DNA of 64,000 bases from assembly GCF_019933155.2 (NCBI RefSeq), contig NZ_CP082944.1, positions 186,001-250,000 of the forward strand. The letters are read 5' to 3'. The notes beneath the pieces are model-generated. The model did not search any database. It saw only the letters and a list, made by a program, of their open reading frames with translations, and was not told the DNA's origin. The position numbers and the translations under genes are program-made. Shown in pieces: positions 33,154 to 41,481 of this stretch. Source of the DNA: Metabacillus dongyingensis (GTDB lineage Bacteria; Bacillota; Bacilli; Bacillales; Bacillaceae). Numbering within the stretch: the first letter of the stretch is position 1; every line of letters begins with the position of its first letter.

Positions 33154-34163
33154 GGGTACTTGCGATTGTGACGCGTATCATTCAGCAATTTTTCCGGGAT
33201 AAGCGGACGCTTGCGCTGATGCTGATTGCTCCGTTATTTATTCTGACTCTGATGAACTTTATTTTTGACAGTGAAGCCTATTCACCTAAAATTGGCGTGC
33301 ACGGAGCACCTGAGCAATTGGTGACAGTTCTCGGGGAGAACGATAGTAAAGTCATAGAATATGAGGAAAATGAACCTGAAAAATGGATAACAGCAGACGG
33401 CCTGGATGCCTTTATCTCGTTCGATAAAGGAAATCAAGAGATTACATTAGAAGGCTCTGATCCGAGTGTAAGCCGGGCAGTGCTGGGGGTGCTCCAAAAA
33501 AGCGGCCAGCCGGATCAACAAGCACAGCCATCTGTGAACTACTTGCACGGATCAGACGATATGACCTCCTTTGATTACATCGGTCCAGTTCTTATTGGTG
33601 TATTTATCTTTTTCTTTGTTTTTCTGATTGCAGGCGTTTCATTTCTGCGGGAGAGAACAAGCGGAACATTGGACCGGATCATGGCGACTCCGCTTAAACG
33701 CTGGGAACTGGTTCTTGGGTATGTGATCGGATTTGGTATTTTTACTACCTTTCAGGCCGTTTTGATTTCTGCCTTCTCCATAAGTGTGCTGGACATGATG
33801 ATGGAAGGCCCTTATTTCTATGTACTGCTCATTACGTTTCTGCTTGCGATGACTTCTTTGACTCTCGGAACCTTGCTGTCTACGTTTGCTAATAATGAGC
33901 TGCAGATGTTTCAATTCATCCCGCTCGTCATTGTGCCGCAAGTGTTCTTTTCAGGTCTTTTTAAACTCGAAACGATGGCGGAGTGGCTGCAGTCCATTAG
34001 TTATGCCATGCCGCTTAAATACGGTGCAGAGGCTCTGCAGGGGATCATGATTAAGGGTTACGGGTGGGAGGACATTGCACAGGATGTCTATATTCTGCTT
34101 GGTTTTTCCCTGGCATTTCTGATTCTGAATATCTTCGCTTTGAAAAAGGTAAGAAGGCTGTAA
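33150..34163 (+). CDS. ABC-2 type permease
   Basis: A 337-residue membrane subunit: one N-terminal helix (about 20-40), an extracytoplasmic domain of about 120 residues, then five helices with the ABC-2 signature region SFLRERTSGTLDRIMATPLKRWELVLGYVIGFGIF. It is the partner of the preceding ATPase, translationally coupled. It probably exports a toxic compound that also signals through the downstream TetR regulator. Confidence 0.9.
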   Translation: MRVLAIVTRIIQQFFRDKRTLALMLIAPLFILTLMNFIFDSEAYSPKIGVHGAPEQLVTVLGENDSKVIEYEENEPEKWITADGLDAFISFDKGNQEITLEGSDPSVSRAVLGVLQKSGQPDQQAQPSVNYLHGSDDMTSFDYIGPVLIGVFIFFFVFLIAGVSFLRERTSGTLDRIMATPLKRWELVLGYVIGFGIFTTFQAVLISAFSISVLDMMMEGPYFYVLLITFLLAMTSLTLGTLLSTFANNELQMFQFIPLVIVPQVFFSGLFKLETMAEWLQSISYAMPLKYGAEALQGIMIKGYGWEDIAQDVYILLGFSLAFLILNIFALKKVRRL

Positions 34164-34222
34164 TGCTTGTGTTCTCTTTTTCATTTATAATAGGGACATA
34201 GATGAATGAGGAGTTTTAAAAG

Positions 34223-34879
34223 ATGAGCAATCAATTTTCCATTGAAGAGCTATTGAAGCTGACAGATGAAGATGTAAAGATGAGTGAAAAACAAAAAAAG
34301 GTAGTAGAAGCTGCCATTGAAATATTTGCAGATAAAGGCTTTGCAGCAGCATCAACAAGTGAAATAGCTAAAAAAGCTGGAGTCGCAGAGGGGACGATTT
34401 TCCGTCATTATCAAACGAAAAAAGACCTGCTGTTTGCGATCGTCATGCCGACTATAACTAAATTCATTGCCCCATTTTTAGTGAGAAATTTTCTTCAGGA
34501 CGTGACGAAGCAAAATCATCAGGACCTTGAACATATGCTGAGATACATTCTTGAAAACCGCTATGAGTTTATAAAGAAAAATCACCCTGTCATCAAGATT
34601 TTGCTCCAGGAAGTTTTCTTTCATGAAGAGTTCAGAGGGGAGCTCCGAAAGGTCGTTGAGGAACATGCGGTTGAGAAGCTGAAGAAGCTGATCATTCACT
34701 TCCAGGAAAAAGGAGAGATGATTGACATGCCTCCTGAAACAGTGTTGCGGATGATCATTACGACAATTATGGGGTTCCTGATCGGAAGGTTCATCATTCT
34801 GCCTGATTTGGATTGGGACGATGAAGCAGAAAAAGAATATACGATCCAGTTTCTTCTGCATGGACTGATGAAGAAGTAA
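34223..34879 (+). CDS. TetR family transcriptional regulator
   Basis: A 218-residue repressor. The HTH lies at about residues 25-70 (KKVVEAAIEIFADKGF, TSEIAKKAGVAEGTIFRHYQTKKDLLF), followed by an all-helical ligand domain. It has a 20-residue lead before the HTH. The site GAGGAG precedes ATG 34223. As the last gene of the ABC-2 operon it should repress it by binding the twin AGTGATTACTCACT operators. The ligand is unknown. Confidence 0.9.
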   Translation: MSNQFSIEELLKLTDEDVKMSEKQKKVVEAAIEIFADKGFAAASTSEIAKKAGVAEGTIFRHYQTKKDLLFAIVMPTITKFIAPFLVRNFLQDVTKQNHQDLEHMLRYILENRYEFIKKNHPVIKILLQEVFFHEEFRGELRKVVEEHAVEKLKKLIIHFQEKGEMIDMPPETVLRMIITTIMGFLIGRFIILPDLDWDDEAEKEYTIQFLLHGLMKK

Positions 34880-34908
34880 AGCCGCTCATAGGATGAGCGG
34901 CTCTTTTT
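34880..34908 (+). terminator. Terminator of the TetR/ABC-2 operon
   Basis: Stem AGCCGCTCAT / ATGAGCGGCT with a three-base loop and T run. Confidence 0.88.
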
Positions 34909-34959
34909 CTTGTTAGGAAAACTATAAAAGTCAAAGGGGTGTGGAAAATAAACCGTAAA

Positions 34960-35010
34960 GCTCCGGCCCATTGAGCTTTGGTCAGAACAAATCCGCCTGC
35001 GCTTTAGATC
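34960..35010. repeat. Possible dispersed intergenic repeat fragment
   Basis: Contains CAGAACAAATCCG, a core shared with the intergenic stretches at 27839 and 43264 and, with GAACGGATCCG, at 55528 and 55615. Confidence 0.4.
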
Positions 35011-35014
35011 TATG

Positions 35015-35042
35015 AAAAAACAGAGTCCAATTTCGGACTCTG
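35015..35042 (-). terminator. Terminator of the NhaC-family gene
   Basis: Minus strand stem CAGAGTCC / GGACTCTG followed by T run. Confidence 0.85.
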
Positions 35043-35053
35043 CAGGGCAGGAA

Positions 35054-36340
35054 CTACTTGGCTTTTTTAAATTTCGGATAGCCAATAATAATAGCCGCAA
35101 TACCCATAACGGCTATTAAGAATGGGTAATAAGAGAATGGCAGGATATCAGCTGGTGAAATCTTTGCAAATTGAGCGGCAGTAAGCATTTGAGCGCCATA
35201 AGGGATTAAACCCTGTATACTGCAAGAAAAAATATCCAAAAGGCTGGCAGATTTACGTTTATCAATCTCATATTTATCTGCCATATCTTTTGCCAGCGGG
35301 CCCGCTGCAATAATAGAGATGGTATTATTTGCAGTCGCAAGGTTTGTCGTGCTTACAAGACCGGCAATGGCATATTCTGCCCCTCTTTTAGAAGAAATTC
35401 TTTTTGTCATCGCTTCTAAAATAAAGTGAATGCCGCCATTTCGTTTAATCAGTTCAACCATACCGCCGATTAAGAGTGAAAGAATGACCAGTTCGGCCAT
35501 CCCCATAATACCTTCTGTTATTTTCTGAAGAAAATCAGTTAACGTATAGCTGCCATCAGACATCCCGATAACTCCGCTAAGCAGGATACCCCCAGTTAAA
35601 ACAATAATGACATTCATTCCAAGAAGAGCTGTTACAAGTACGGCTATATAAGGCAGCATTTTAATGAAACTGAATTCTCCAGGTGAAACAGGAGATTGAT
35701 TGCCGAGAGTAATCACAATTAAGACAGCACAAGTAATGATGGCAGCCGGCAAAACGATGAAGAAGTTTACCTTGAACTTGTCTCTCATTTCCGTCTGCTG
35801 TGTCCGAACTGCAGCTATTGTTGTATCCGATATGAAAGACAGGTTGTCCCCAAACATCGCACCGCCAATAACGGCAGCCATAGCAAGAGCTATTGAAATA
35901 TCAGCCTCTGCACTGATGCCAACCCCAATTGGAGCAAGTGCAGCAATTGTTCCCATTGAAGTTCCCATTGCAAGTGATATAAAAGCTCCAATGATAAATA
36001 ATCCAACAATCAAAAAGCTTTGCGGCAAAAATGAAAGCGCAAGATTGACTGTAGATTCCACTGCACCCATCCCTTTTGCCACTTCTGAGAAGGCTCCGGC
36101 CAGGATGAAGATAAAGACCATGATCATCAAATCAAGATGACCTGCCCCTTTAGCAAAATTCTCAACCTTCGCAGTGAACGTCTCTTTACGATTCATCATA
36201 AGAGCTGCTCCTGATGCAATGATAATTGCAACAAGAATCGGCATCTTATAAAAATCGCCTGTTATAATACCAGACCCTACAAATAGGGCAAGAAATATGA
36301 TTAACGGCAATAATGCCAGTCCATTTCCTTTTGTCTCCAT
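35054..36340 (-). CDS. NhaC-family transporter, probable methionine transporter (MetT-like)
   Basis: A 428-residue polytopic protein of the NhaC ion-transporter superfamily with about eleven helices. Family landmarks are GTSMGTIAALAPIGVGISAEADI, GGAMFGDNLSFISDTTIAAV and LLDIFSCSIQGLIPYGAQML. The family covers Na+/H+ and malate/lactate antiporters, but members under S-box control have been predicted to be methionine transporters (MetT). The complete SAM riboswitch directly upstream makes that the best guess here. I chose ATG 36340, five bases after AGGTGG; a GTG at 36349 overlaps it. Single gene. Confidence 0.88.
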   Translation of the reverse strand: METKGNGLALLPLIIFLALFVGSGIITGDFYKMPILVAIIIASGAALMMNRKETFTAKVENFAKGAGHLDLMIMVFIFILAGAFSEVAKGMGAVESTVNLALSFLPQSFLIVGLFIIGAFISLAMGTSMGTIAALAPIGVGISAEADISIALAMAAVIGGAMFGDNLSFISDTTIAAVRTQQTEMRDKFKVNFFIVLPAAIITCAVLIVITLGNQSPVSPGEFSFIKMLPYIAVLVTALLGMNVIIVLTGGILLSGVIGMSDGSYTLTDFLQKITEGIMGMAELVILSLLIGGMVELIKRNGGIHFILEAMTKRISSKRGAEYAIAGLVSTTNLATANNTISIIAAGPLAKDMADKYEIDKRKSASLLDIFSCSIQGLIPYGAQMLTAAQFAKISPADILPFSYYPFLIAVMGIAAIIIGYPKFKKAK

Positions 36341-36364
36341 GTGTACCACCTTTCTTATTATAAA

Positions 36365-36527
36365 AAAAGATCTCTTCTAAAGCAGAAGAGATCTTAAATC
36401 CGGAATGGAATAAACCTCTTCTTATCTTTCAAGCACGCGGCTTGCTGGAATTGGCACAGCACTCGGAAATCCGAGTCCGCTGCCGAGGCATCACAGGGCC
36501 AGTCCCTCTGCCTCTCTTAATAAGAAG
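36365..36527 (-). ncRNA. SAM (S-box) riboswitch with terminator, upstream of the NhaC-family gene
   Basis: Read on the minus strand: AAGAGAGGCAGAGGGACTGG, then CCCTGTGATGCCTCGGCAGC, later GTGCCAATTCCAGCAAGC and a closing GATAAGA that pairs with TCTTATT at the start. These are the conserved S-box blocks (GAGGGA, GGCAGC, GTGCCAATTCC). About 25 bases downstream, AAGATCTCTTCT / AGAAGAGATCTT plus T run forms the terminator, and its left arm can pair with the P1 3' side as antiterminator. Expected: transcription off when SAM is plentiful. Confidence 0.95.
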
Positions 36528-36560
36528 ATATATGTGTGTTTTTAAAAAATGACCTTTCCT

Positions 36561-36589
36561 ACATTAAGGGGTTATTGTGTAAAAGTCAA
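36561..36589 (-). promoter_or_regulatory. Promoter of the first S-box transcript
   Basis: Minus strand TTGACT (36589-36584), 17-base spacer, TAATGT (36566-36561), about 35 bp ahead of the riboswitch. Confidence 0.65.
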
Positions 36590-36687
36590 ATGGTAGATTT
36601 AACAAAAATTTTTTCAAAATTGTTTGAATTTACCGTTAACAGTGGAATAAAATAAACTATATAGTCGGTTTTTAAGGAGGTGTAAAG

Positions 36688-37314
36688 GTGGCTCCAATTG
36701 TTTCAGATGAATATAAGGAAAAAAAGAAACGCCATATCCTGGAAAGTGCCCTTAAGGCTTTTGGAGAAAAAGGATTTCAGCTTGCAACAATAGACGATAT
36801 TGTTGCTGAATCTGGGTTAAGTAAAGGCGCAATCTACAACTATTTTAAAAGCAAGGAAGAAATTTACCTTCAGCTGATGCAGATGCGGACAGAGCAGAAT
36901 ATCGCAAAACTGAAAAGAAGTTTTCTAGAGAGAGGGACTGCAAAAGAAAAACTTCACCAGTTTTTCAAAAACTATGCGGAAATTGAGCTATCTCAAAAGT
37001 GGCAGAAAATGATCGGTGTTCACCTTGAATTCTGGATTCATTCTGGCCGTGATGAAGAACTTAAGAAAGTCATGACAGACCGGTATGACGACGTTTATCA
37101 AGTGCTGCTTGTTGAAATCATCGAAGAAGGCATAAGGCAGAATGAATTCAACAAAGAGACGGATCCATCGCTCATATCTTCTATGGTATGGGGAACCATA
37201 GACGGCATTTGTCTTCACTATTCAGTAATAGGCAGGAATTACCCTTATCAAGAACAAATCCGTGCCTTAGAAGAAATGATCTTCATGTACTTAGAAAAAG
37301 GGGGATCTGCATGA
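36688..37314 (+). CDS. TetR family transcriptional regulator
   Basis: A 208-residue TetR protein: HTH at about 15-60 (RHILESALKAFGEKGFQLATIDDIVAESGLSK and GAIYNYFKSKEEIY), then a helical ligand domain. It starts at GTG after AAGGAGGTG. Upstream is ACTATATAGTCGGTTTT, containing a -10-like TATAGT and a possible half operator. The ATG of a GNAT gene overlaps its stop, so the regulator is the first gene of a three-gene operon with two acetyltransferases; target and ligand unknown. Confidence 0.88.
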   Translation: MAPIVSDEYKEKKKRHILESALKAFGEKGFQLATIDDIVAESGLSKGAIYNYFKSKEEIYLQLMQMRTEQNIAKLKRSFLERGTAKEKLHQFFKNYAEIELSQKWQKMIGVHLEFWIHSGRDEELKKVMTDRYDDVYQVLLVEIIEEGIRQNEFNKETDPSLISSMVWGTIDGICLHYSVIGRNYPYQEQIRALEEMIFMYLEKGGSA

Positions 37315-37865
37315 GGTTTTTACAAGGAGAAAATATATACCTGCGTCCTTTTAGAAAAGACGACTTCGAGATGATTTTTAAAAGTGTGCAGGACAAAGAG
37401 ATTAGAAGGCTTACTGGTACACAAACGTTTTTTACAATGGAGAAAATAGAGCAGGCTTATGAAAGCTTTGCGCTGGATAAAACACGAATGGATCTTGTGA
37501 TTGTACGGAATGAAACAGATGAAGCAATAGGAGATCTTGCCCTGATGGATATCGATCTCTTAAACCGGAATGCAAGTGTACGAATTGCCCTGAACGATGA
37601 AAAGCATCGCGGACATGGTTTTGGCACTGAAGCGATGAAATTAATCCTTGAGCATGGCTTTCACCATTTGGGATTATACCGGATAGGACTAAATGTTTAT
37701 CACTACAACGCAAGAGCAAAACGCTCCTATGAGAAATTAGGCTTTAAGCAGGAAGGCGTTATACGGGGAGAGCTTTTTTATGAAGGGGAGTTTCACGACA
37801 ATATCCTAATGGGTGTATTAGCCGATGAATTTTGGGAAGCTAATGAGAAATGGGGCGCGGTATGA
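37311..37865 (+). CDS. GNAT family acetyltransferase (RimJ/RimL type)
   Basis: A 184-residue acetyltransferase: YLRPFRKDDFEMIFKSVQD at the start, acetyl-CoA loop HRGHGFGTEAMKLIL, and the typical NARAKRSYEKLGFKQEGVIRGE tail found in RimJ/RimL and spermidine acetyltransferase-like proteins. The start overlaps the TetR stop by four bases (ATGA), so translation is coupled. The substrate is not known. Confidence 0.88.
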   Translation: MRFLQGENIYLRPFRKDDFEMIFKSVQDKEIRRLTGTQTFFTMEKIEQAYESFALDKTRMDLVIVRNETDEAIGDLALMDIDLLNRNASVRIALNDEKHRGHGFGTEAMKLILEHGFHHLGLYRIGLNVYHYNARAKRSYEKLGFKQEGVIRGELFYEGEFHDNILMGVLADEFWEANEKWGAV

Positions 37866-38740
37866 TCACAATTAAGAGATTGTCTCAATGTACGCTTGAA
37901 GAGGCTTTAACCGCATGGAATAAAGGCTTTGAGGGATATTACTTTGATATGACGCTGTCCCTTGAGAATTTTTTTAACCGAATGGTGCTTGAAAACCTTT
38001 CGCCGGCATTATCTGTTGTAGCTTTTCACGATTCAAAGCCGGTTGGGCTGGTTCTGAATGGAATCAGAACCATTGACGGCAAAAAAATAGCATGGAATGG
38101 CGGTACAGGTGTTGCTCCTGAGTACCGAAGCAAAGGGGTCGGGTTAAAGCTGATGGAAGAGGTTTTGTCTCTTTATGAAAAAGAAAATGTAGACACTGCT
38201 ACTCTTGAAGCCGTCTCTCATAATGATCGTGCGATAAAGCTTTATGAAAAAATGGGCTATCAGGTTGTGGACCGGATTGCACACCTTGGTCTTTCAGCTC
38301 CTCTTAAGCTCGAAGAACCAAAAGGCAGATTCCGTGTCCAGGTTAAAAAGCCGAGGGACGTACAGGATGTCTCTTTTTATAACAAGCTGACGCCTTGGCA
38401 GGTGCAGTGGCAGAACATAAGGGACGGTGAATCCATTCTTGCATTAGACGAAAAGGGTGAAACCATTGGCTATGCCCTGTCAAAACGGAAATATGATGAT
38501 GATGGAGCTCTATCAGGAATCCTTTTATTTCAATGTGAGGCACACCCTGAACATCAGGAGAAAGAAGCTGTTCTGCGCACGCTGCTTCATGAAGCATTCG
38601 CATTTTCACACACAGAAGAGATTAACAGGACGGCTGTCAATCTATCGAAATCCAATCAGCTGGTCCATGAAATCTTAGAAAAAGAGGGTTTCATTGAAAA
38701 AGCGGAGCAAGTGTTTATGATCAAAGAGATGTCTGCATAG
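37862..38740 (+). CDS. Double GNAT-domain acetyltransferase
   Basis: A 292-residue protein. The N-terminal half is a standard GNAT domain with loop VAPEYRSKGVGLKLMEEV and HNDRAIKLYEKMGYQVVDR. The C-terminal half (about 155-292) looks like a second, degenerate GNAT unit lacking a clear acetyl-CoA loop. ATG 37862 overlaps the previous stop by four bases; an ATG at 37850 lies upstream. Probably co-translated with the neighbouring acetyltransferase. Function unknown. Confidence 0.85.
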   Translation: MITIKRLSQCTLEEALTAWNKGFEGYYFDMTLSLENFFNRMVLENLSPALSVVAFHDSKPVGLVLNGIRTIDGKKIAWNGGTGVAPEYRSKGVGLKLMEEVLSLYEKENVDTATLEAVSHNDRAIKLYEKMGYQVVDRIAHLGLSAPLKLEEPKGRFRVQVKKPRDVQDVSFYNKLTPWQVQWQNIRDGESILALDEKGETIGYALSKRKYDDDGALSGILLFQCEAHPEHQEKEAVLRTLLHEAFAFSHTEEINRTAVNLSKSNQLVHEILEKEGFIEKAEQVFMIKEMSA

Positions 38741-38948
38741 AATTCATTCATTTACAAACCCTATGAAAAAGAAGGCTCTTTTCTAAAAGATTGTTGCTTT
38801 TCATTTGTATTATGTTTATTAAGTCGCTCCCTACCGGAAAAACTTCGAAAGATTTTAAAGAAAAGAGCACGATATGATCCTGATAAACGTGAAATTGAAA
38901 ACAACAATTTTTGCGAACACAGCCAAAAAGAAGGAAGGGATTGTAAAA
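38741..38948. other. Intergenic region with spaced inverted repeat
   Basis: GCTCTTTTCT (38775-38784) and AGAAAAGAGC (38859-38868) are perfect ten-base arms about 75 bp apart. The segment has the look of a dispersed intergenic element, but only one copy is in this window. No gene is supported before 38949. Confidence 0.4.
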
Positions 38949-39272
38949 ATGAAGAGCTGGCTGAACATCTTACTGATTTTCTGTTTGGCAGGAAGTACGA
39001 CCGCGTTTTCTGTTCATGCGAGTGCAGAAACTAAAGTTCTTTCTTATGAAGAGTACGGAAGAATTGCTATGCGCAAGACCATGGAAAAATACCCTGGTGC
39101 TCAAATCACAGACTACCTGCACGTAGGAAAAAAGAGAAAAAAAGAAACTTCAATCGAAACGTTCAAGCTTACGCTGAAGGAAAAGAATAAAACGTTTCAA
39201 GTGCTTGTTTTCGTTGAATTTAATGAAAAAACCAAAAAAGTGGTCAAGGTTACATTTGAGAAAATATCATAA
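38949..39272 (+). CDS. Secreted DUF3889 family protein
   Basis: A 107-residue exported protein: signal peptide (residues 1 to about 28, ending VHASA), then a small domain with LSYEEYGRIAMRKTMEKYPGAQI and repeated basic stretches, matching DUF3889 found in Bacillaceae. It is probably an extracytoplasmic small domain related to PepSY-like folds; the role is unknown. I chose ATG 38949 after AAGGAAGG because it begins the signal peptide. It has its own terminator. Confidence 0.8.
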   Translation: MKSWLNILLIFCLAGSTTAFSVHASAETKVLSYEEYGRIAMRKTMEKYPGAQITDYLHVGKKRKKETSIETFKLTLKEKNKTFQVLVFVEFNEKTKKVVKVTFEKIS

Positions 39273-39276
39273 AACA

Positions 39277-39304
39277 GGCGATCCCATGAAGGGATCGTCT
39301 TTTT
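39277..39304 (+). terminator. Terminator of the DUF3889 gene
   Basis: Stem GGCGATCCC / GGGATCGTC with a five-base loop and T run. Confidence 0.82.
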
Positions 39305-39348
39305 CATTTAGGACCGAACCCATTTTTTCTAAAAAAAGGATGTTATCG

Positions 39349-39398
39349 TTGACAATGTTTGACATTTTGATATATAGTTAATTACATAAGTAACTAAC
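39349..39398 (+). promoter_or_regulatory. Promoter and operator of the GntR/ABC operon
   Basis: TTGACA (39349-39354), 18-base spacer, TATAGT (39373-39378). Overlapping and following it, GTTAATTACAT / AAGTAACTAAC (39377-39398) is an inverted repeat with 18 of 22 symmetric bases, a plausible GntR operator. Confidence 0.6.
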
Positions 39399-39429
39399 CA
39401 ACTAACAAGTGAACCGAAAGAGGGGTCAT

Positions 39430-39807
39430 ATGAATCCATTTTTAGATACCGACAGGCCAATATTTCAGCAAATAGCAGAACAGATTGAAGATGACATCAT
39501 CAATGGCATGGTTCAGGAAGGAGAAAGAATTCCATCAACAAATGAGTTTGCGGCACATTATCAAATTAATCCGGCAACAGCGGCAAAGGGAATCAATCAA
39601 TTAGTGGAGAAAGGCATTCTTTTTAAGAAGAGAGGGATTGGAATGTTTGTAGCTGAAGGGGCAAAGGGGAAGCTCGTTCAAAAGCGTAAAGAGCAATTTT
39701 ATGAAGCATTTATTTTGCCGCTGAAATCTGAAGCGGCAAAACTGAATATCAGTGTAAACGACCTAAAAGAAATGCTTGAAAAGGGGAGCGGTCTTAATGA
39801 ACGTTAA
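39430..39807 (+). CDS. GntR family regulator (YtrA subfamily)
   Basis: A 125-residue protein: winged helix (RPIFQQIAEQIEDDIINGMV, GERIPSTNEFAAHYQINPATA, NQLVEKGILFKKRGIGMFV) plus a short C-terminal helical tail of about 50 residues, which is the YtrA subfamily layout. Such regulators repress linked ABC transporter operons and respond to cell-wall antibiotics or related stress. ATG 39430 follows GAGGGG; a GTG at 39409 has no site. It overlaps the ATPase start by 11 bases. Confidence 0.9.
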   Translation: MNPFLDTDRPIFQQIAEQIEDDIINGMVQEGERIPSTNEFAAHYQINPATAAKGINQLVEKGILFKKRGIGMFVAEGAKGKLVQKRKEQFYEAFILPLKSEAAKLNISVNDLKEMLEKGSGLNER

Positions 39808-40666
39808 CATTAGCGGATTAACGAAGGTTTATGGCAAAAAAAGAGCGCTTGACGGCATCACCCTGCAGCTTGAAGAAAATAAGATTTACGGACTGCTGGG
39901 CAGGAATGGAGCCGGTAAAACTACATTGATGCAAATTCTTGCCGGACAGATTATGCCTACCGGGGGATCAGTCTTAATTAACAGCCAAGAGCCATTTGAA
40001 AATCAAGAAATAACGGAGTCAATCTGTTTGATCAATGAAAGCGAAAATTTTAAAAAAGGGTTAAAGATAAAAGATATCCTTAAGATTGCAAATTACTTTT
40101 ATCCTAATTGGAACCGGGAAACGGCTGAAAAACTGCTTGAGGATTTTTATCTTAATGAAAATATGAAAATCAAAACTTTATCAAAGGGAATGGAATCTGC
40201 GCTGGGCATAACAGTTGGTCTTGCAAGCAGATCGCCGATTACGATATTTGATGAGCCGTATATCGGACTTGATGCAGCAGCCAGAAGCAAGTTTTATGAT
40301 TTGCTTTTGGAAGAGTACGAAGAATATCCGAGGACATTAATTTTATCCACTCATTTAATAGACGAAATCACCCGTCTGCTGGAAGAAGTGCTGATTGTAT
40401 CTGAAGGCAGGCTGCTGATGCAGAAAAATACAGATGAACTGAGAGAGGAATCATTTGTGGTCAATGGATCTTCAGCCGCCGTTTCAGAATTTGTAAAAAA
40501 CAAAAACGTTGTTTACCGCAAATCATTTGGAAGTATGGAACAGGCCGTCCTGTACGGAGAAAACCGCATGGAAGCTAATGAAGCTGGATTGCAGGTTGAA
40601 CATGTGCCGGTTCAGGATTTAATGGTTTATTTAACAGCAAAACCGAAAGGCGGGGTTTCTGCATGA
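39797..40666 (+). CDS. ABC transporter ATPase (YtrB-like)
   Basis: A 289-residue ATPase: Walker A GRNGAGKTT, Walker B ITIFDEPYIGLDA, switch His STHLIDE. The signature motif reads LSKGMESALGI, a departure from LSGGQ that occurs in the YtrB/BcrA-like branch. A C-terminal extension of about 70 residues follows. It is coupled to the GntR gene upstream and overlaps the permease gene by four bases. Substrate unknown; export of, or response to, cell-envelope compounds is the usual theme. Confidence 0.9.
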   Translation: MNVNISGLTKVYGKKRALDGITLQLEENKIYGLLGRNGAGKTTLMQILAGQIMPTGGSVLINSQEPFENQEITESICLINESENFKKGLKIKDILKIANYFYPNWNRETAEKLLEDFYLNENMKIKTLSKGMESALGITVGLASRSPITIFDEPYIGLDAAARSKFYDLLLEEYEEYPRTLILSTHLIDEITRLLEEVLIVSEGRLLMQKNTDELREESFVVNGSSAAVSEFVKNKNVVYRKSFGSMEQAVLYGENRMEANEAGLQVEHVPVQDLMVYLTAKPKGGVSA

Positions 40667-41364
40667 TGAGACAATGTCGCGGAATCTTACTGTTTGAAGT
40701 ATTGGATATTCGAAATTCACTCACGATTTTCTGGACGATCCTGATCAGCTGCATGGCTCTTTCCTTTGGCATTCAGCTTTCAACTGGTGGGAATCTGACG
40801 GTCTCAAGCGGAATAGCGGTTTATATTTTCAGTGCCATTGCCGGGTTTCTGACTGTAAAAGAGACGTATCCGTTCAGCATCAAAATGGGGTCAACCAGAA
40901 AAAATTATTATGCAGCCACGAGTCTCTTTCTCCTTTTGCTTGCTATATTTATGGCGGCTGCGCATACTCTTTTGATCATGGTGCTTGAAGGAATGGAATC
41001 AAGTATGGTTCGAGCAGATCTGAAGATGTATTACTTTTCAAAGTTTCTTGGATATGAAAATCTGTATCTAGTCAATTTCTTTATTGACGGCGCTATCTGT
41101 TTTTTCTTATTGACCGGCTTCTTTTTGCTCGGCAGTTTGTTTTACCGCTTTGGTTTAATAGGGGGATATGCCGCGATTGGATTGGCTGCTGTCCTTCTGT
41201 TCATTCCAGTTGTCCGCGACGAGTTTATCAAACTTGTTTTTGAGTTTGCAGGCAATCAGGCCCTTCAGTATTTTGCTTATTTATTTGGAGCCGGCGGGGT
41301 CTTCCTGGTAATAGGCTGGTTTGTATTGATAAAAGCCGCCGCAAAAACAGCTTTTTCGCGATAA
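40663..41364 (+). CDS. ABC transporter membrane subunit (GntR-linked)
   Basis: A 233-residue protein with six hydrophobic helices (for example LTIFWTILISCMALSFGI, NYYAATSLFLLLLAIFMAAA, FLVIGWFVLIKAAA). It has no recognised sequence family beyond an ABC-2-like permease. Its start overlaps the ATPase stop, so it is the third gene of the GntR/ATPase/permease operon. Confidence 0.82.
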   Translation: MMRQCRGILLFEVLDIRNSLTIFWTILISCMALSFGIQLSTGGNLTVSSGIAVYIFSAIAGFLTVKETYPFSIKMGSTRKNYYAATSLFLLLLAIFMAAAHTLLIMVLEGMESSMVRADLKMYYFSKFLGYENLYLVNFFIDGAICFFLLTGFFLLGSLFYRFGLIGGYAAIGLAAVLLFIPVVRDEFIKLVFEFAGNQALQYFAYLFGAGGVFLVIGWFVLIKAAAKTAFSR

Positions 41365-41372
41365 TTAACTTT

Positions 41373-41405
41373 AAAAGCAGGCTGCCGTGGCTTGCTTTTT
41401 TTTTT
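41373..41405 (+). terminator. Terminator of the GntR/ABC operon
   Basis: Imperfect stem AGCAGGC / GGCTTGCT followed by ten T. Confidence 0.75.
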
Positions 41406-41481
41406 AGTATATAACTTGATTTCCTTTTAATAGATTATAATAAAAGGAACACGCATATATATTAAAAGGGGAAACGAAAAG

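Noticed and set aside
35054..36340. Plain Na+/H+ antiporter assignment
   Set aside because: Sequence family fits, but the SAM riboswitch makes a methionine-related transporter more likely; cation antiport is kept only as the alternative.
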